Of a stretch of DNA of 64,000 nucleotides, positions 25,754 to 34,032 are shown piece by piece. Both the position numbers and the translations under genes were made by a program. Where the stretch lies: contig JAEZWF010000026.1 of assembly GCA_023420415.1 (NCBI GenBank), forward strand, positions 78,596 through 142,595, written 5' to 3'. Within the stretch, counting starts at the first letter, position 1. Each line of letters begins with the position of its first letter. The notes beneath the pieces were generated by a model that did not search any database, was not told the DNA's origin, and saw nothing but the letters and a program-made list of their open reading frames with translations. Origin of the DNA: Actinomycetes bacterium (GTDB taxonomy: Bacteria; Actinomycetota; Actinomycetes; Actinomycetales; Dermatophilaceae).

Positions 25754-28618
25754 CGGGATGGTGTGCGCGTGCTCCGGATGATCCGCTCCCAGCTCGTGCA
25801 CCGGGCGAGCCGCACGCTGGCGCTGTTCCTGGGCATGCTCGTCGCGACGACGGCGTTCACCGTGCTCACCGGTGCTTCGGACACCTCGCGGCTCGTGGTC
25901 CGCGGCGAGGTGGCCAAGAACTTCCGGCCGGCCTACGACATCCTCGTGCGGCCTTCAGGGGCAGCCACGAAATTGGAGCAGACGCAGGGGCTGGTGCGCG
26001 AGAGCTACCTGTCCGGGCAGTCGGGCGGGATCACCGTGGCGCAGTACGAGCGGGTCAAGGCCCTCGACGGCGTCGACATCGCCGCACCGGCCGCGATCAT
26101 CGGCTACGCGATGCAGATCGTGCGGGTGCCGGTGGACCTCAGCCGGTATGCCGGTGCGCCGGGTTCGGGGCGCAAGGTCTTGCGTCTCGACGTGTCGAGG
26201 AAGGTCGACTCCGGCCTGACCATCGTCCCGGGGGAGCGCACCGTCTTCGTCTACGTCACGGACGACAGGATGACGCTGGTGCCGGCCGATGGGCAGGGCC
26301 TGCCGAACCCGTACGGACCCACGGAGGTGGTCGGCGGGAGGAAGGTCACGCTGTGCCCGTCGGACAGCGCCGAGACGACGACGTCGGGCGACAGCGTCAT
26401 CAACGGGCCGTTCAGCGCGTACGTGCGGACCGAGACGACCTGCTGGCAGCGCGGCACGGTCGGGGTGGTCCAGGGACGTCTCGAGCCGGAGAAGACCAAG
26501 GACGTCAGGGTCGAGATCCCGCTGTCCCTGCCCTACCTCGTGGCCGCCGTGGATCCTGCGGCCGAGGCCGAGCTCGTGGGTCTCGACGGCGCCGTCACGG
26601 AGGGCAGGTACCTGCAGGACGCCGAGCCGTGGAAGGCCGTTGCCGGGCCCTTCGGTGACGGCGGCGGTCCGGACGGCCCGAGTATGCAGGAGAAGCAGGT
26701 GCCGATCCTCATGGCGTCGCGCACCTTCGCCACGGGGTCCGACGAGATCGCAATCAGCGACCTCGGAGCCGCGGGTGTCACGGCGATGACGAGGAACCTT
26801 CCCCCGGCCGAGCTGCGACCTGCCCTGTTGGCCCAGGAGGGCACCGAGGTCGGTTCGACCTCGATCACGGGGCAGCAGGCGTTCGAACGGCTACCCGGCA
26901 TCGAACCGCCCGGGACGCAGACCGAGGGCGAGTTCGACTACTTCGGCGACCTGTGGACGGCGAGCCCGCCCACGATCACCCCCAAGGGCCCCAGATCCGT
27001 TGCGGTGCAGGCGAAGAAGCTCGACCCGACGACGCTCGACTACTCCAGCTTCTCGTCGATTTTCCAGCCGTTGGCGGAGAGTCTCGACGTGCCGTTCCGC
27101 GACCTCGAGCACCACGGCGGCAACAACCAGGGCAAGAAGGGCGACCCCTTCTTCAAGATCCCGCGGTGGCAGGTGGTCGGTCGGTTCGACCCGCTCAAGG
27201 TCGACCAGGGCAAGGACCTCGCCGCGGTGCCGCTCAGCCTCTACCGGCCGAGCAGCCTCACCGGCGCCGACGCCGCCGCCCAGGCCGCGCTGAAGAACGG
27301 CACCCTCGCGCCCAACGGCAGCATGCTCGGCTACGCCCAGGAGCCGCCGATGATGCTGACCAGCATCGCCGCCATGGACGCGTTCACCGCCAAGGACGCC
27401 TACCCGTCCATGAAGAAGGCCGCCGCCGCACCGATCGGCTCGATCCGCGTGCGCGTGGCCGGTGTCGTCGGCATCGACCCGATCAGCCGCGAACGCGTCC
27501 GCAAGGTCGCCGAGTCGATCACCGACAGCACCGGCCTCGACGTCGACATCGTCGTCGGCTCCTCACCCACACCGGTCGAAGTCGCCCTGCCCGCAGGCAA
27601 GTTCGGCCGCCCGGCGCTCAACCTCGACGAGGGCTGGGTGCTCAAGGGTGTCGGGGTGGCGCTGCTCCAGGCGGTCGACCGCAAGAGCGTGGTCCTCTTC
27701 GGCCTGATCCTCGTCGTGTGCTCCCTCTTCCTGGCGAATGCCGCGTCCGCGGTGGTGCGTTCGCGTCGCACCGAGCTCGGGGTGCTGGCTGCGCTGGGCT
27801 GGTCGAGACGCATGGTGTTCCGTGCCGTGCTGGGCGAGCTCGCGTTGACCGGCCTGCTCGCCGGCCTCGTCGGAGCCGCGCTGTCGTGGCCCATCGCGGC
27901 CCTGGCCGGCATCCAGCTCTCGCCGTGGCGCGCCCTGCTCGCCATCCCGGCAGCGGTGGTGCTCGCCGTCCTCGCCGGGCTCTGGCCGGCCCGGGTCGCC
28001 GCCCGCTCCCACCCGGCCGATGCGGTGCGCCCCCACGTCACGGCCCCCAAACGCCCGACGAAGCTGCGCAGCCTGCGCGGCATGGCGTGGTCCAACCTGC
28101 GCCGGGTGCCGGGTCGCGCGCTGCTCGGCGTCGTCAGCCTCGCCGTCGGGGTCGCGGCCCTCACCGTCCTGCTCGGCATCACCCAGGCCTTCCGCGGAGC
28201 GGCGGTTGGCACGCTGCTCGGTGACGCAATCACGTTGCAGGTCAGGGGAGTCGACTACGTCGCGGTCATCGCCACGATCGCCCTCGGAGCGCTCGCCACC
28301 GCAGACGTGCTCTACCTCGGCGTGCGCGAACGCGCGGGCGAGTACTCCACCCTGCGTGCACTCGGCTGGACCGAACGCGCCCTGTCCCGCGTCGTCACCT
28401 GGGAGGGCCTGACCATCGGCGTCCTCGGTGCCCTGGCCGGTGCCGCGGTCGGCGTCGCCGTCACGGCCGTCTTCGCTGCCGACCTGCCACCCAGCCTCGT
28501 CACCGCTGGTGCCATCGCGGCGGGCATCGGCATCGTCGTCACCCTGCTCGCGCTGCTCGTCCCCGTCGCCGCCATGCGCCGCCTGCCCACCGCCGCCCTG
28601 CTCGCCGAAGAGGAATGA
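25751..28618 (+). CDS. ABC transporter permease, FtsX/MacB type with large extracytoplasmic domain
   Basis: A 955-residue permease. One transmembrane helix at about residues 22-42 anchors a 600-residue extracytoplasmic region. Two FtsX-like membrane blocks follow: one near 640-760 (three helices) and one near 785-950 (four helices), each with the conserved short loop (SAVVRSRRTELGVLAALGWS; VRERAGEYSTLRALGWT). Such permeases pair with MacB-like ATPases for export or mechanical signalling across the envelope. The ATPase gene follows by 4 bp. Expression is probably leaderless from the PadR-controlled promoter. An in-frame ATG at 25778 is another possible start. Confidence 0.9.
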   Translation: MRDGVRVLRMIRSQLVHRASRTLALFLGMLVATTAFTVLTGASDTSRLVVRGEVAKNFRPAYDILVRPSGAATKLEQTQGLVRESYLSGQSGGITVAQYERVKALDGVDIAAPAAIIGYAMQIVRVPVDLSRYAGAPGSGRKVLRLDVSRKVDSGLTIVPGERTVFVYVTDDRMTLVPADGQGLPNPYGPTEVVGGRKVTLCPSDSAETTTSGDSVINGPFSAYVRTETTCWQRGTVGVVQGRLEPEKTKDVRVEIPLSLPYLVAAVDPAAEAELVGLDGAVTEGRYLQDAEPWKAVAGPFGDGGGPDGPSMQEKQVPILMASRTFATGSDEIAISDLGAAGVTAMTRNLPPAELRPALLAQEGTEVGSTSITGQQAFERLPGIEPPGTQTEGEFDYFGDLWTASPPTITPKGPRSVAVQAKKLDPTTLDYSSFSSIFQPLAESLDVPFRDLEHHGGNNQGKKGDPFFKIPRWQVVGRFDPLKVDQGKDLAAVPLSLYRPSSLTGADAAAQAALKNGTLAPNGSMLGYAQEPPMMLTSIAAMDAFTAKDAYPSMKKAAAAPIGSIRVRVAGVVGIDPISRERVRKVAESITDSTGLDVDIVVGSSPTPVEVALPAGKFGRPALNLDEGWVLKGVGVALLQAVDRKSVVLFGLILVVCSLFLANAASAVVRSRRTELGVLAALGWSRRMVFRAVLGELALTGLLAGLVGAALSWPIAALAGIQLSPWRALLAIPAAVVLAVLAGLWPARVAARSHPADAVRPHVTAPKRPTKLRSLRGMAWSNLRRVPGRALLGVVSLAVGVAALTVLLGITQAFRGAAVGTLLGDAITLQVRGVDYVAVIATIALGALATADVLYLGVRERAGEYSTLRALGWTERALSRVVTWEGLTIGVLGALAGAAVGVAVTAVFAADLPPSLVTAGAIAAGIGIVVTLLALLVPVAAMRRLPTAALLAEEE

Positions 28619-28622
28619 CGTC

Positions 28623-29474
28623 ATGACCGACACGTCACACACCCAGACAACGCAGGGCGATACTGCCCAGTCCCGCCGCGACCGGCGCGAGTCCCTGAGC
28701 AGGCGCGACCCGGCCGCCGTAGCCGCGGATGCCACCCGGCACGGCGCACCGGTCCGCACCCACGACCTGGTCAAGACGTTCGACGCGGCGGCAGGCAACG
28801 TCGTGCCGGCCGTCGACCACGTCGACCTCGACCTCCCCGCGGGCTCGGCCGTCGCGCTCACCGGCCCTTCCGGCTCCGGCAAGTCCACGCTGCTCCACCT
28901 CATCGGCGCGATCGAGAAGGCCGACAGCGGGACCATCACCGTCGGCGAGACCGAGGTGACGGCGATCCCGGGAGGCAAGCTCGCGGCATACCGGCGCACG
29001 ATCGGGTTCGTCTTCCAGCGCTATCACCTGCTCCCGGCCCTCACCGCCCTCGACAACGTCCTGGCGCCGGTCCTGCCGCTCAAGGTCGACTTCGACAAGC
29101 AGGCGCGGGCGCGCGACCTGCTCGCGATGGTCGGACTCGCCGGGCGCGAGCACGACGTGCCGTCGCACCTGTCCGGTGGCCAGCAGCAGCGCGTCGCCAT
29201 CGCCCGCGCGCTCATCCACGACCCGGCCGTGATCCTCGCCGACGAGCCCACCGGCAACCTCGACACCAGGACGGGCGAGGAGATCGTCGACCTCCTGCTC
29301 GCGCTGCGCGCCGAACGCGGCACGACCCTCCTGCTCGCCACCCACGACCTCACCCTCGCCTCGCGCTGCGACACCGTCGTGCGGCTGCGCGACGGCCAGG
29401 TCATCGAGGTGCAACAGGTCGCCGGTTCGCGGTCCACCGCCCAGACCCTCGAGTCGATCGAACGCCTCGGCTGA
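28623..29474 (+). CDS. ABC transporter ATP-binding protein (MacB/LolD type)
   Basis: A 283-residue ATPase with a 45-residue charged N-terminal extension not usual in the family. Walker A is GPSGSGKST, the Q-loop FVFQRYHLLPALTALDNV, the signature LSGGQQQRVAIARAL, Walker B VILADEPTGNLD, and the switch His is in LLATHD. It energises the FtsX-like permease encoded just upstream. The operon appears to end here; a 61 bp palindrome lies 6 bp behind the stop. Confidence 0.94.
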   Translation: MTDTSHTQTTQGDTAQSRRDRRESLSRRDPAAVAADATRHGAPVRTHDLVKTFDAAAGNVVPAVDHVDLDLPAGSAVALTGPSGSGKSTLLHLIGAIEKADSGTITVGETEVTAIPGGKLAAYRRTIGFVFQRYHLLPALTALDNVLAPVLPLKVDFDKQARARDLLAMVGLAGREHDVPSHLSGGQQQRVAIARALIHDPAVILADEPTGNLDTRTGEEIVDLLLALRAERGTTLLLATHDLTLASRCDTVVRLRDGQVIEVQQVAGSRSTAQTLESIERLG

Positions 29475-29479
29475 CGTCA

Positions 29480-29540
29480 GTCGAGGGGTCACGGCTCGCT
29501 GAACGGGCGCGCGATCCTCAGCGCGCCGTGACCCCTCGAC
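29480..29540. repeat. Nested palindrome between ABC and PHP genes, possible terminator
   Basis: GTCGAGGGGTCACGG (29480-29494) pairs perfectly with 29526-29540, and an inner GCGCGC/GCGCGC stem sits in the loop. There is no T tract. It may end the ABC operon or be a REP-like element. Confidence 0.75.
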
Positions 29541-29583
29541 CCTGCGGACACGGTCCGCGCCGGCCAGCCCCTACCCTTGGGCC

Positions 29584-30435
29584 GTGCGCATCGACCTCCA
29601 CACCCACTCCTCGGCGAGCGACGGCACCCAGCCGCCGGAGGTCGTGGTCGCCGAGGCTGCGCGCGCCGGACTGGACGTCGTCGCCCTCACCGACCATGAC
29701 ACGTATGCCGGGTGGCCGGCTGCCGTGGCCGCCGCACCTGAGCATGGCATCGCCGTCGTGCCCGGAGTCGAGATCTCGTGCAGCCACAACCGGATCAGCG
29801 TCCACCTGCTCGGCTACCTCGTCGACCCCGCGAACGCCGACCTCGCCGAGGAGCTGGAGAAGGCGCGCGACTCCAGGGTGACCCGCATCGAACGCATGGT
29901 GGAGCGGATGGCCGCGGACGGCATACCGATCACGGTCGAGGCGGTGCGCGCGCAGGCGGGCGCCGACACCACGCTCGGTCGACCCCACATCGCCGACGCG
30001 CTCGTCGCGGCCGGTGTGGTGCCCACCCGCGACGCCGCCTTTGCCGACATCCTGCGCAACGGATCCCGTTACTACGTCTCGCACTACGCGCCCGACCCGG
30101 TGCGCGCCGTCGAGCTGGTCCGCGCCGCCGGGGGAGTGCCGGTCATGGCGCACCCGTTCGCTGCGGCCCGTGGCTGGACGGTTGGTGACGACGTCATCCG
30201 GGCGATGGCCGCCGCCGGACTCGGCGGACTCGAGGTCGACCACCGCGACCACACCGATGAGCAGCGCGCTCGCGGCGTCGCCCTCGCCGACGAGCTGGGA
30301 CTCTTCACGACCGGGTCCAGCGACTACCACGGCACCGGCAAGCTCAACCGCCTCGGCGAGAACACCACGGATCCCGTTGTCCTGCAAGAGATCGAGCGCC
30401 AGGCGACCAGCGGCGTCGAGGTGGTGCGTCCGTGA
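29584..30435 (+). CDS. PHP-domain phosphoesterase
   Basis: A 283-residue metal-dependent hydrolase with the PHP signatures MRIDLHTHSSASDGT, TDHDT, the metal ligand in VPGVEISC, the GRPHIADAL motif, VMAHPF and the C-terminal SSDYHG. Stand-alone proteins of this type include 3',5'-nucleotide bisphosphate phosphatase and 5'-3' RNase AM; either activity is plausible. TACCCT (29572-29577) lies six bases before the GTG, so the mRNA is probably leaderless. The last four bases (GTGA) hold the next start codon. Confidence 0.88.
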   Translation: MRIDLHTHSSASDGTQPPEVVVAEAARAGLDVVALTDHDTYAGWPAAVAAAPEHGIAVVPGVEISCSHNRISVHLLGYLVDPANADLAEELEKARDSRVTRIERMVERMAADGIPITVEAVRAQAGADTTLGRPHIADALVAAGVVPTRDAAFADILRNGSRYYVSHYAPDPVRAVELVRAAGGVPVMAHPFAAARGWTVGDDVIRAMAAAGLGGLEVDHRDHTDEQRARGVALADELGLFTTGSSDYHGTGKLNRLGENTTDPVVLQEIERQATSGVEVVRP

Positions 30436-31049
30436 ACGCGTTCTTCGACCCGCAGCTCTTCGGGTCCGTCTTCGTCACCCTGCTCGTGATCATGGACCCG
30501 CCCGGCGCGCTGCCGATCTTCCTCGCCCTCACCGGTTCACTGACCCAGAAACAGAAGATCGCCGCGGCTCGCCGTGCCTCCCTCGTCGCACTCGGCGTCA
30601 TCGCCGCGTTCGCGGTCTTCGGGCAGTACATCCTCAGCTACCTGCACATCTCACTCCCGGCGCTGCAGGGCGCCGGTGGACTGCTGCTGCTCATCGTCGC
30701 CCTCCAGCTGCTGACCGGGGCGGAGTCCGAGCAACACGCCGACGCCGGCGTCAACGTCGCGCTGGTGCCGCTCGGCACCCCACTGCTCGCGGGTCCGGGT
30801 GCGATCGTCGCGACGATGCTGGCCGTCCAGAGCTCGACGCGGGCCGGCCAGTACCTCGCCGTCGCCGTCGCGCTCGTGGCGGCCCTGGTCGTCGTCTGGC
30901 TCTTCCTGCGGTTCGCCTCCAAGGTGCACGGACTGCTCAAGGACTCCGGCACCGTCCTGCTCACCCGGATCGCCGGTCTGCTGCTGTCGGCCATCGCGGT
31001 CCAGATGGTCGCCGACAGCGTCCGGGCCTTTGTCACCGGCACCGCCTAG
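30432..31049 (+). CDS. MarC family integral membrane protein
   Basis: A 205-residue protein with six transmembrane helices, the first containing LFGSVFVTLLVIMDPPGALP, followed by GAGGLLLLIVALQLL and the PLGTPLLAGPGAI motif. This is the MarC/NAAT family, once thought to be linked to multiple antibiotic resistance in E. coli; the substrate is not established. The GTG start overlaps the PHP gene stop. Confidence 0.9.
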   Translation: MNAFFDPQLFGSVFVTLLVIMDPPGALPIFLALTGSLTQKQKIAAARRASLVALGVIAAFAVFGQYILSYLHISLPALQGAGGLLLLIVALQLLTGAESEQHADAGVNVALVPLGTPLLAGPGAIVATMLAVQSSTRAGQYLAVAVALVAALVVVWLFLRFASKVHGLLKDSGTVLLTRIAGLLLSAIAVQMVADSVRAFVTGTA

Positions 31050-31059
31050 CGTGGGCCCG

Positions 31060-31989
31060 GTGAGCGAGGGTCAGGTGGGCGTGCAGGGTGAGTTCGCGGG
31101 TATGCCGCGGCGCCTGTTCCGCGCGTCACCCTCCAAGCTGCTCGCGTGGGTCGACTGTCCGCGTCGCTACCGGTTGCAGTACCTCGACCGGCCCGCGCCG
31201 GTGGCTCGTCCGCAGCGCGCACACACCTCGCTCGGCGTCGCCGTGCACAACGCCCTGCGCGACTGGTGGGACCTGCCGGTGCCCGAGCGCACCCCGGCGG
31301 CCGGGGCCGAGCTGGTGCGCACGTCCTGGATCGACGTCGGCTTCCGCGACGCCGGCCAGTCGCAGGCGTGGCGCCGGCGCTCGCAGGCCGACGTCACGGC
31401 ATACCTCGACGACGTCGACCCGGCCACCCAGCCCCTCGGCATCGAGCGCACGGTCTCGCTCAAGACCACCGCCATCGCGATGTCGGGGCGCATCGACCGG
31501 CTCGACGACCGCGGGTCCGAGCTCGTCGTCGTCGACTACAAGACCAGTCGCGGGGCGCCCACCGACGACGATGCCCGCACGTCGCTGCCCATGGCCCTGT
31601 ATGCCGCGGCGGCGTGGAAGATGTTCCGTCGCCGCACGACGCGGGTCGAGCTCCACCACGTGCCGTCCGGCACGGTGGCCGCCCACGACCACACGCCGGA
31701 GTCGTTGCAGCGCAAGCTCGCCGAGGCCGAGTCGATCGCCGCGGACGCCCGCAAGGCCGAGGACGACTACGCCCAGTTCGGTGTCGACTCCGGGCTCTTC
31801 CCCGCGCGGGTGGGTCCGTTGTGCCAGTGGTGCGACTTCCGCGCCCACTGCCCGGCGGGCCGGGCCGCGGGACCTGAGAAGTCCGACTGGGCCGCACTCG
31901 GCGACGACGACCCGGCCCCCAGCGGCTCACCAGCGCCAGCGGATCCCCAGGGCGCCCGGACCGAAGTCCTGGGCGAGGTACACATGTGA
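31060..31989 (+). CDS. RecB-family PD-(D/E)XK nuclease with Cys cluster
   Basis: A 309-residue stand-alone nuclease domain. The core reads SPSKLLAWVDCPRRYRLQYLDRP, SGRIDRLDD with VVVDYKTSRG (the D...D-x-K active site), and CQWCDFRAHCPAG near the C-terminus. One early and three late cysteines match the Fe-S staple of AddB-type nucleases. It would process DNA ends, perhaps with one of the UvrD-like helicases. The start may be GTG 31060, GTG 31051 or ATG 31102. The 3' end overlaps the convergent HTH gene by 63 bp. Confidence 0.87.
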   Translation: MSEGQVGVQGEFAGMPRRLFRASPSKLLAWVDCPRRYRLQYLDRPAPVARPQRAHTSLGVAVHNALRDWWDLPVPERTPAAGAELVRTSWIDVGFRDAGQSQAWRRRSQADVTAYLDDVDPATQPLGIERTVSLKTTAIAMSGRIDRLDDRGSELVVVDYKTSRGAPTDDDARTSLPMALYAAAAWKMFRRRTTRVELHHVPSGTVAAHDHTPESLQRKLAEAESIAADARKAEDDYAQFGVDSGLFPARVGPLCQWCDFRAHCPAGRAAGPEKSDWAALGDDDPAPSGSPAPADPQGARTEVLGEVHM

Positions 31990-32856
31990 GGTCGAGCGCA
32001 CCGGCGACTCGTCCTCTGCCGTGGTGGTGCTGTCCACCACCCGGTAACGCTGCACCGCCGCGGGCAACCGGTCGGGGTGGAAACGCACGCAGACCATGAC
32101 CTCACCCGCGCGGCGTACGGCATACGCCTCGTAGAAGTCCTCCGTCGAGGCGTTCCTGGGAAGGTCGATCCGCAGCTCGATGATCGTCGTCTGCCCCCGC
32201 TCCAGCGGGTGGTCGAAGACGATCTCTGCGACGAACACCCCCTCCTCACGCCAGTGCACCTCCCGACCGAGGCGCCCGCCGGAGACGACGTGGAACGTCG
32301 CATCGTCCCCGATCGGGTCCTGGGTCACGAGCATGCTGGGCATGTTGGTGACGTGGTCGGTTGTGGCACGCAGGACCTGTCGGAACGACACGGTGAGCGG
32401 GGCCCCGTGCTCGTCGACCTCGAGGAGGTGCTGGACCGACTCCTCGGTGAGCGGTTGGGGCAGCGGGCAGCCCACCTCGGCGAGGGCCGCCTCCAGCAGC
32501 GGCTGCACGTCCAGGCGGCCGGCGAACGGGGCGATCCGCGAGGGCGGGACCCGGCGCGAGGGCCCGAGGCGGTCGGAGAGCTCACCGGTGCGCAGCGCGA
32601 GCAGGTCCTCGACCTCCGCCAGCGCATCCAGCGACGTGGCGCGCTCGGGCTGGCTGCGCCCGGAGCGCCAGTAGCTGAGCGTCGCGACGCTGACCGGCGT
32701 GCCCCGCGCCGCGAGCCGGTCCCGCAGCCCGGCCAGGCTCCATCCCCGGCGTTCGATGGCCCACGAGAACGCCTCGGTGAAGTCGAGGTCGTGCGGAGGC
32801 ACTGCCCTGCGATCGGTCGTCGGCCGCCCGTCGCCGTTGCCTCTCTGCTCACTCAT
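31927..32856 (-). CDS. HTH protein with unrecognised C-terminal domain, paralogue A
   Basis: A 309-residue protein. The N-terminal region (residues about 28-95) resembles an XRE-type helix-turn-helix (WSLAGLRDRLAARGTPVSVA, TLSYWRSGRSQPERA). The C-terminal 200 residues form a domain I do not recognise, beta-rich, ending FGPGALGIRW. It is a clear paralogue of the next gene (32871-33773), sharing the TLSYW-x2-GRSQP and GPG-x-LGIRW signatures, and lies 14 bp behind it in one operon. Its 3' end runs 63 bp into the convergent RecB-type gene. The role is unknown, probably transcription regulation. Confidence 0.78.
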   Translation of the reverse strand: MSEQRGNGDGRPTTDRRAVPPHDLDFTEAFSWAIERRGWSLAGLRDRLAARGTPVSVATLSYWRSGRSQPERATSLDALAEVEDLLALRTGELSDRLGPSRRVPPSRIAPFAGRLDVQPLLEAALAEVGCPLPQPLTEESVQHLLEVDEHGAPLTVSFRQVLRATTDHVTNMPSMLVTQDPIGDDATFHVVSGGRLGREVHWREEGVFVAEIVFDHPLERGQTTIIELRIDLPRNASTEDFYEAYAVRRAGEVMVCVRFHPDRLPAAVQRYRVVDSTTTAEDESPVRSTSHVYLAQDFGPGALGIRWRW

Positions 32857-32870
32857 CGGCGTCGCCCCGC

Positions 32871-33773
32871 TCACATCTCCCACCGGATCCCGAGCGTGCC
32901 GGGTCCGAAGCGGTGCTCGAAGACGTGCGCCGACGGTGCCCCGTCCTCCAGCCAGCCGTCGAGGGTCACCGTGCCGTCGATGGTGCGCTGGTAGGACTGG
33001 ATGGCGCGCGGCGGTGACGCGGGGTCGAAGCGGACCCACACGAGCGCGGCGTTGACCCGGCCACGGGCGTGGTACTCGTGGTAGTGGCCGGCGGACAGGT
33101 GCTGGGGGTAGACGATCTCGTGCTCGATGACGGTGCGTTCGCCCGCGGCGAGGGGGTGGTCGAACACCAGCTCGGCGCCGAACACGCCGTCGTCGGGTCG
33201 GCAGGCGGTTCGTCCCACGGTGCAGCCGGCGGCCTTGGTGATGGTGGGCCGGGCGTCGTCGGCGGAGGCGTTGACCAGCGCGAGCACCGGCACGTGGTGC
33301 ACGCCGTCGCGCAGCGCCCGGATGACCCGCCGAGCCGTGATCGAGCGCGTCGCACCGGACGCGTCGACGTCCACCGCCAGGTGGACGACCTCCTCGATGG
33401 CGTGCAGCGGCGGGGCGCAGCCGAGCTCGGTGAGGACCGCGGCCTGCACCGTGCACGGGTTGGGGCCGTCGGCGCAGGTCACGAGCCCGGCCATGGCGTC
33501 GTTGGCCGGGGGCACGAAGTGGTCGACCAACCGTCCGGCGGGCAGGTCCAGGATCCGCTCGAGCACCGCCAGGGCCTCGAACGACTCGGCTCGCTGCGGC
33601 TGGCTGCGTCCGGTCGCCCAGTAGCTCAGCGTGGCCGTGCTCACGGTCACGCCGCTCTCCGCCAGCCGCGTCTGGACCTCGTGCAGGCTCAGCCGGCTGT
33701 CGGCGACCGCCTGCCTCAGGTCGTCGGCGAAGGCCGCACGTCCCGAAGGTCCGTGAAGTGCCGCCACCGACAC
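32871..33773 (-). CDS. HTH protein with unrecognised C-terminal domain, paralogue B
   Basis: A 300-residue protein with the same layout as its neighbour: HTH-like residues 15-65 (LSLHEVQTRLAESGVTVSTA, TLSYWATGRSQPQRA), a helical segment with a Cys-containing loop (TCADGPNPCTVQ), and a C-terminal domain with VFDHPLAAGERTVIEHEI and FGPGTLGIRWE. The two likely arose by tandem duplication. It is the first gene of the pair; its start faces a region with two overlapping palindromes (33839-33873) that is shared with the divergent parA gene. I do not know the function. Confidence 0.78.
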   Translation of the reverse strand: MSVAALHGPSGRAAFADDLRQAVADSRLSLHEVQTRLAESGVTVSTATLSYWATGRSQPQRAESFEALAVLERILDLPAGRLVDHFVPPANDAMAGLVTCADGPNPCTVQAAVLTELGCAPPLHAIEEVVHLAVDVDASGATRSITARRVIRALRDGVHHVPVLALVNASADDARPTITKAAGCTVGRTACRPDDGVFGAELVFDHPLAAGERTVIEHEIVYPQHLSAGHYHEYHARGRVNAALVWVRFDPASPPRAIQSYQRTIDGTVTLDGWLEDGAPSAHVFEHRFGPGTLGIRWEM

Positions 33774-33838
33774 CCCCTGCTCCTACCGTTGCCGGGGCCC
33801 CTGCCGCCCCGGTCATTCATGGTGGGGTGAATCTAACC

Positions 33839-33873
33839 GTGAACCGTTCACACACGAACCTGCGGTGTGTGAA
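33839..33873. promoter_or_regulatory. Two overlapping perfect palindromes, candidate operators
   Basis: GTGAAC-C-GTTCAC (33839-33851) overlaps TTCACACAC (33847-33855) / GTGTGTGAA (33865-33873), which has a 9 bp spacer. Both are perfect and lie between the HTH pair and parA. They are natural binding sites for the neighbouring HTH proteins. The rest of 33774-34032 shows no gene. Confidence 0.65.
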
Positions 33874-34032
33874 TGGCGCGTCATTAGGTTGGCTGGTTGA
33901 GCGAGGTGTCGAGGTACGTGCCGCCGCAGGGGGCGAGGACGGGAGACGGGGACCTCGGCACCTCGCTCGTCTCCGTGGCCTGCGACACTGGACCGGCAGC
34001 GCATCCAGCTCTCCCACGAAAGGGTGTCGCCG

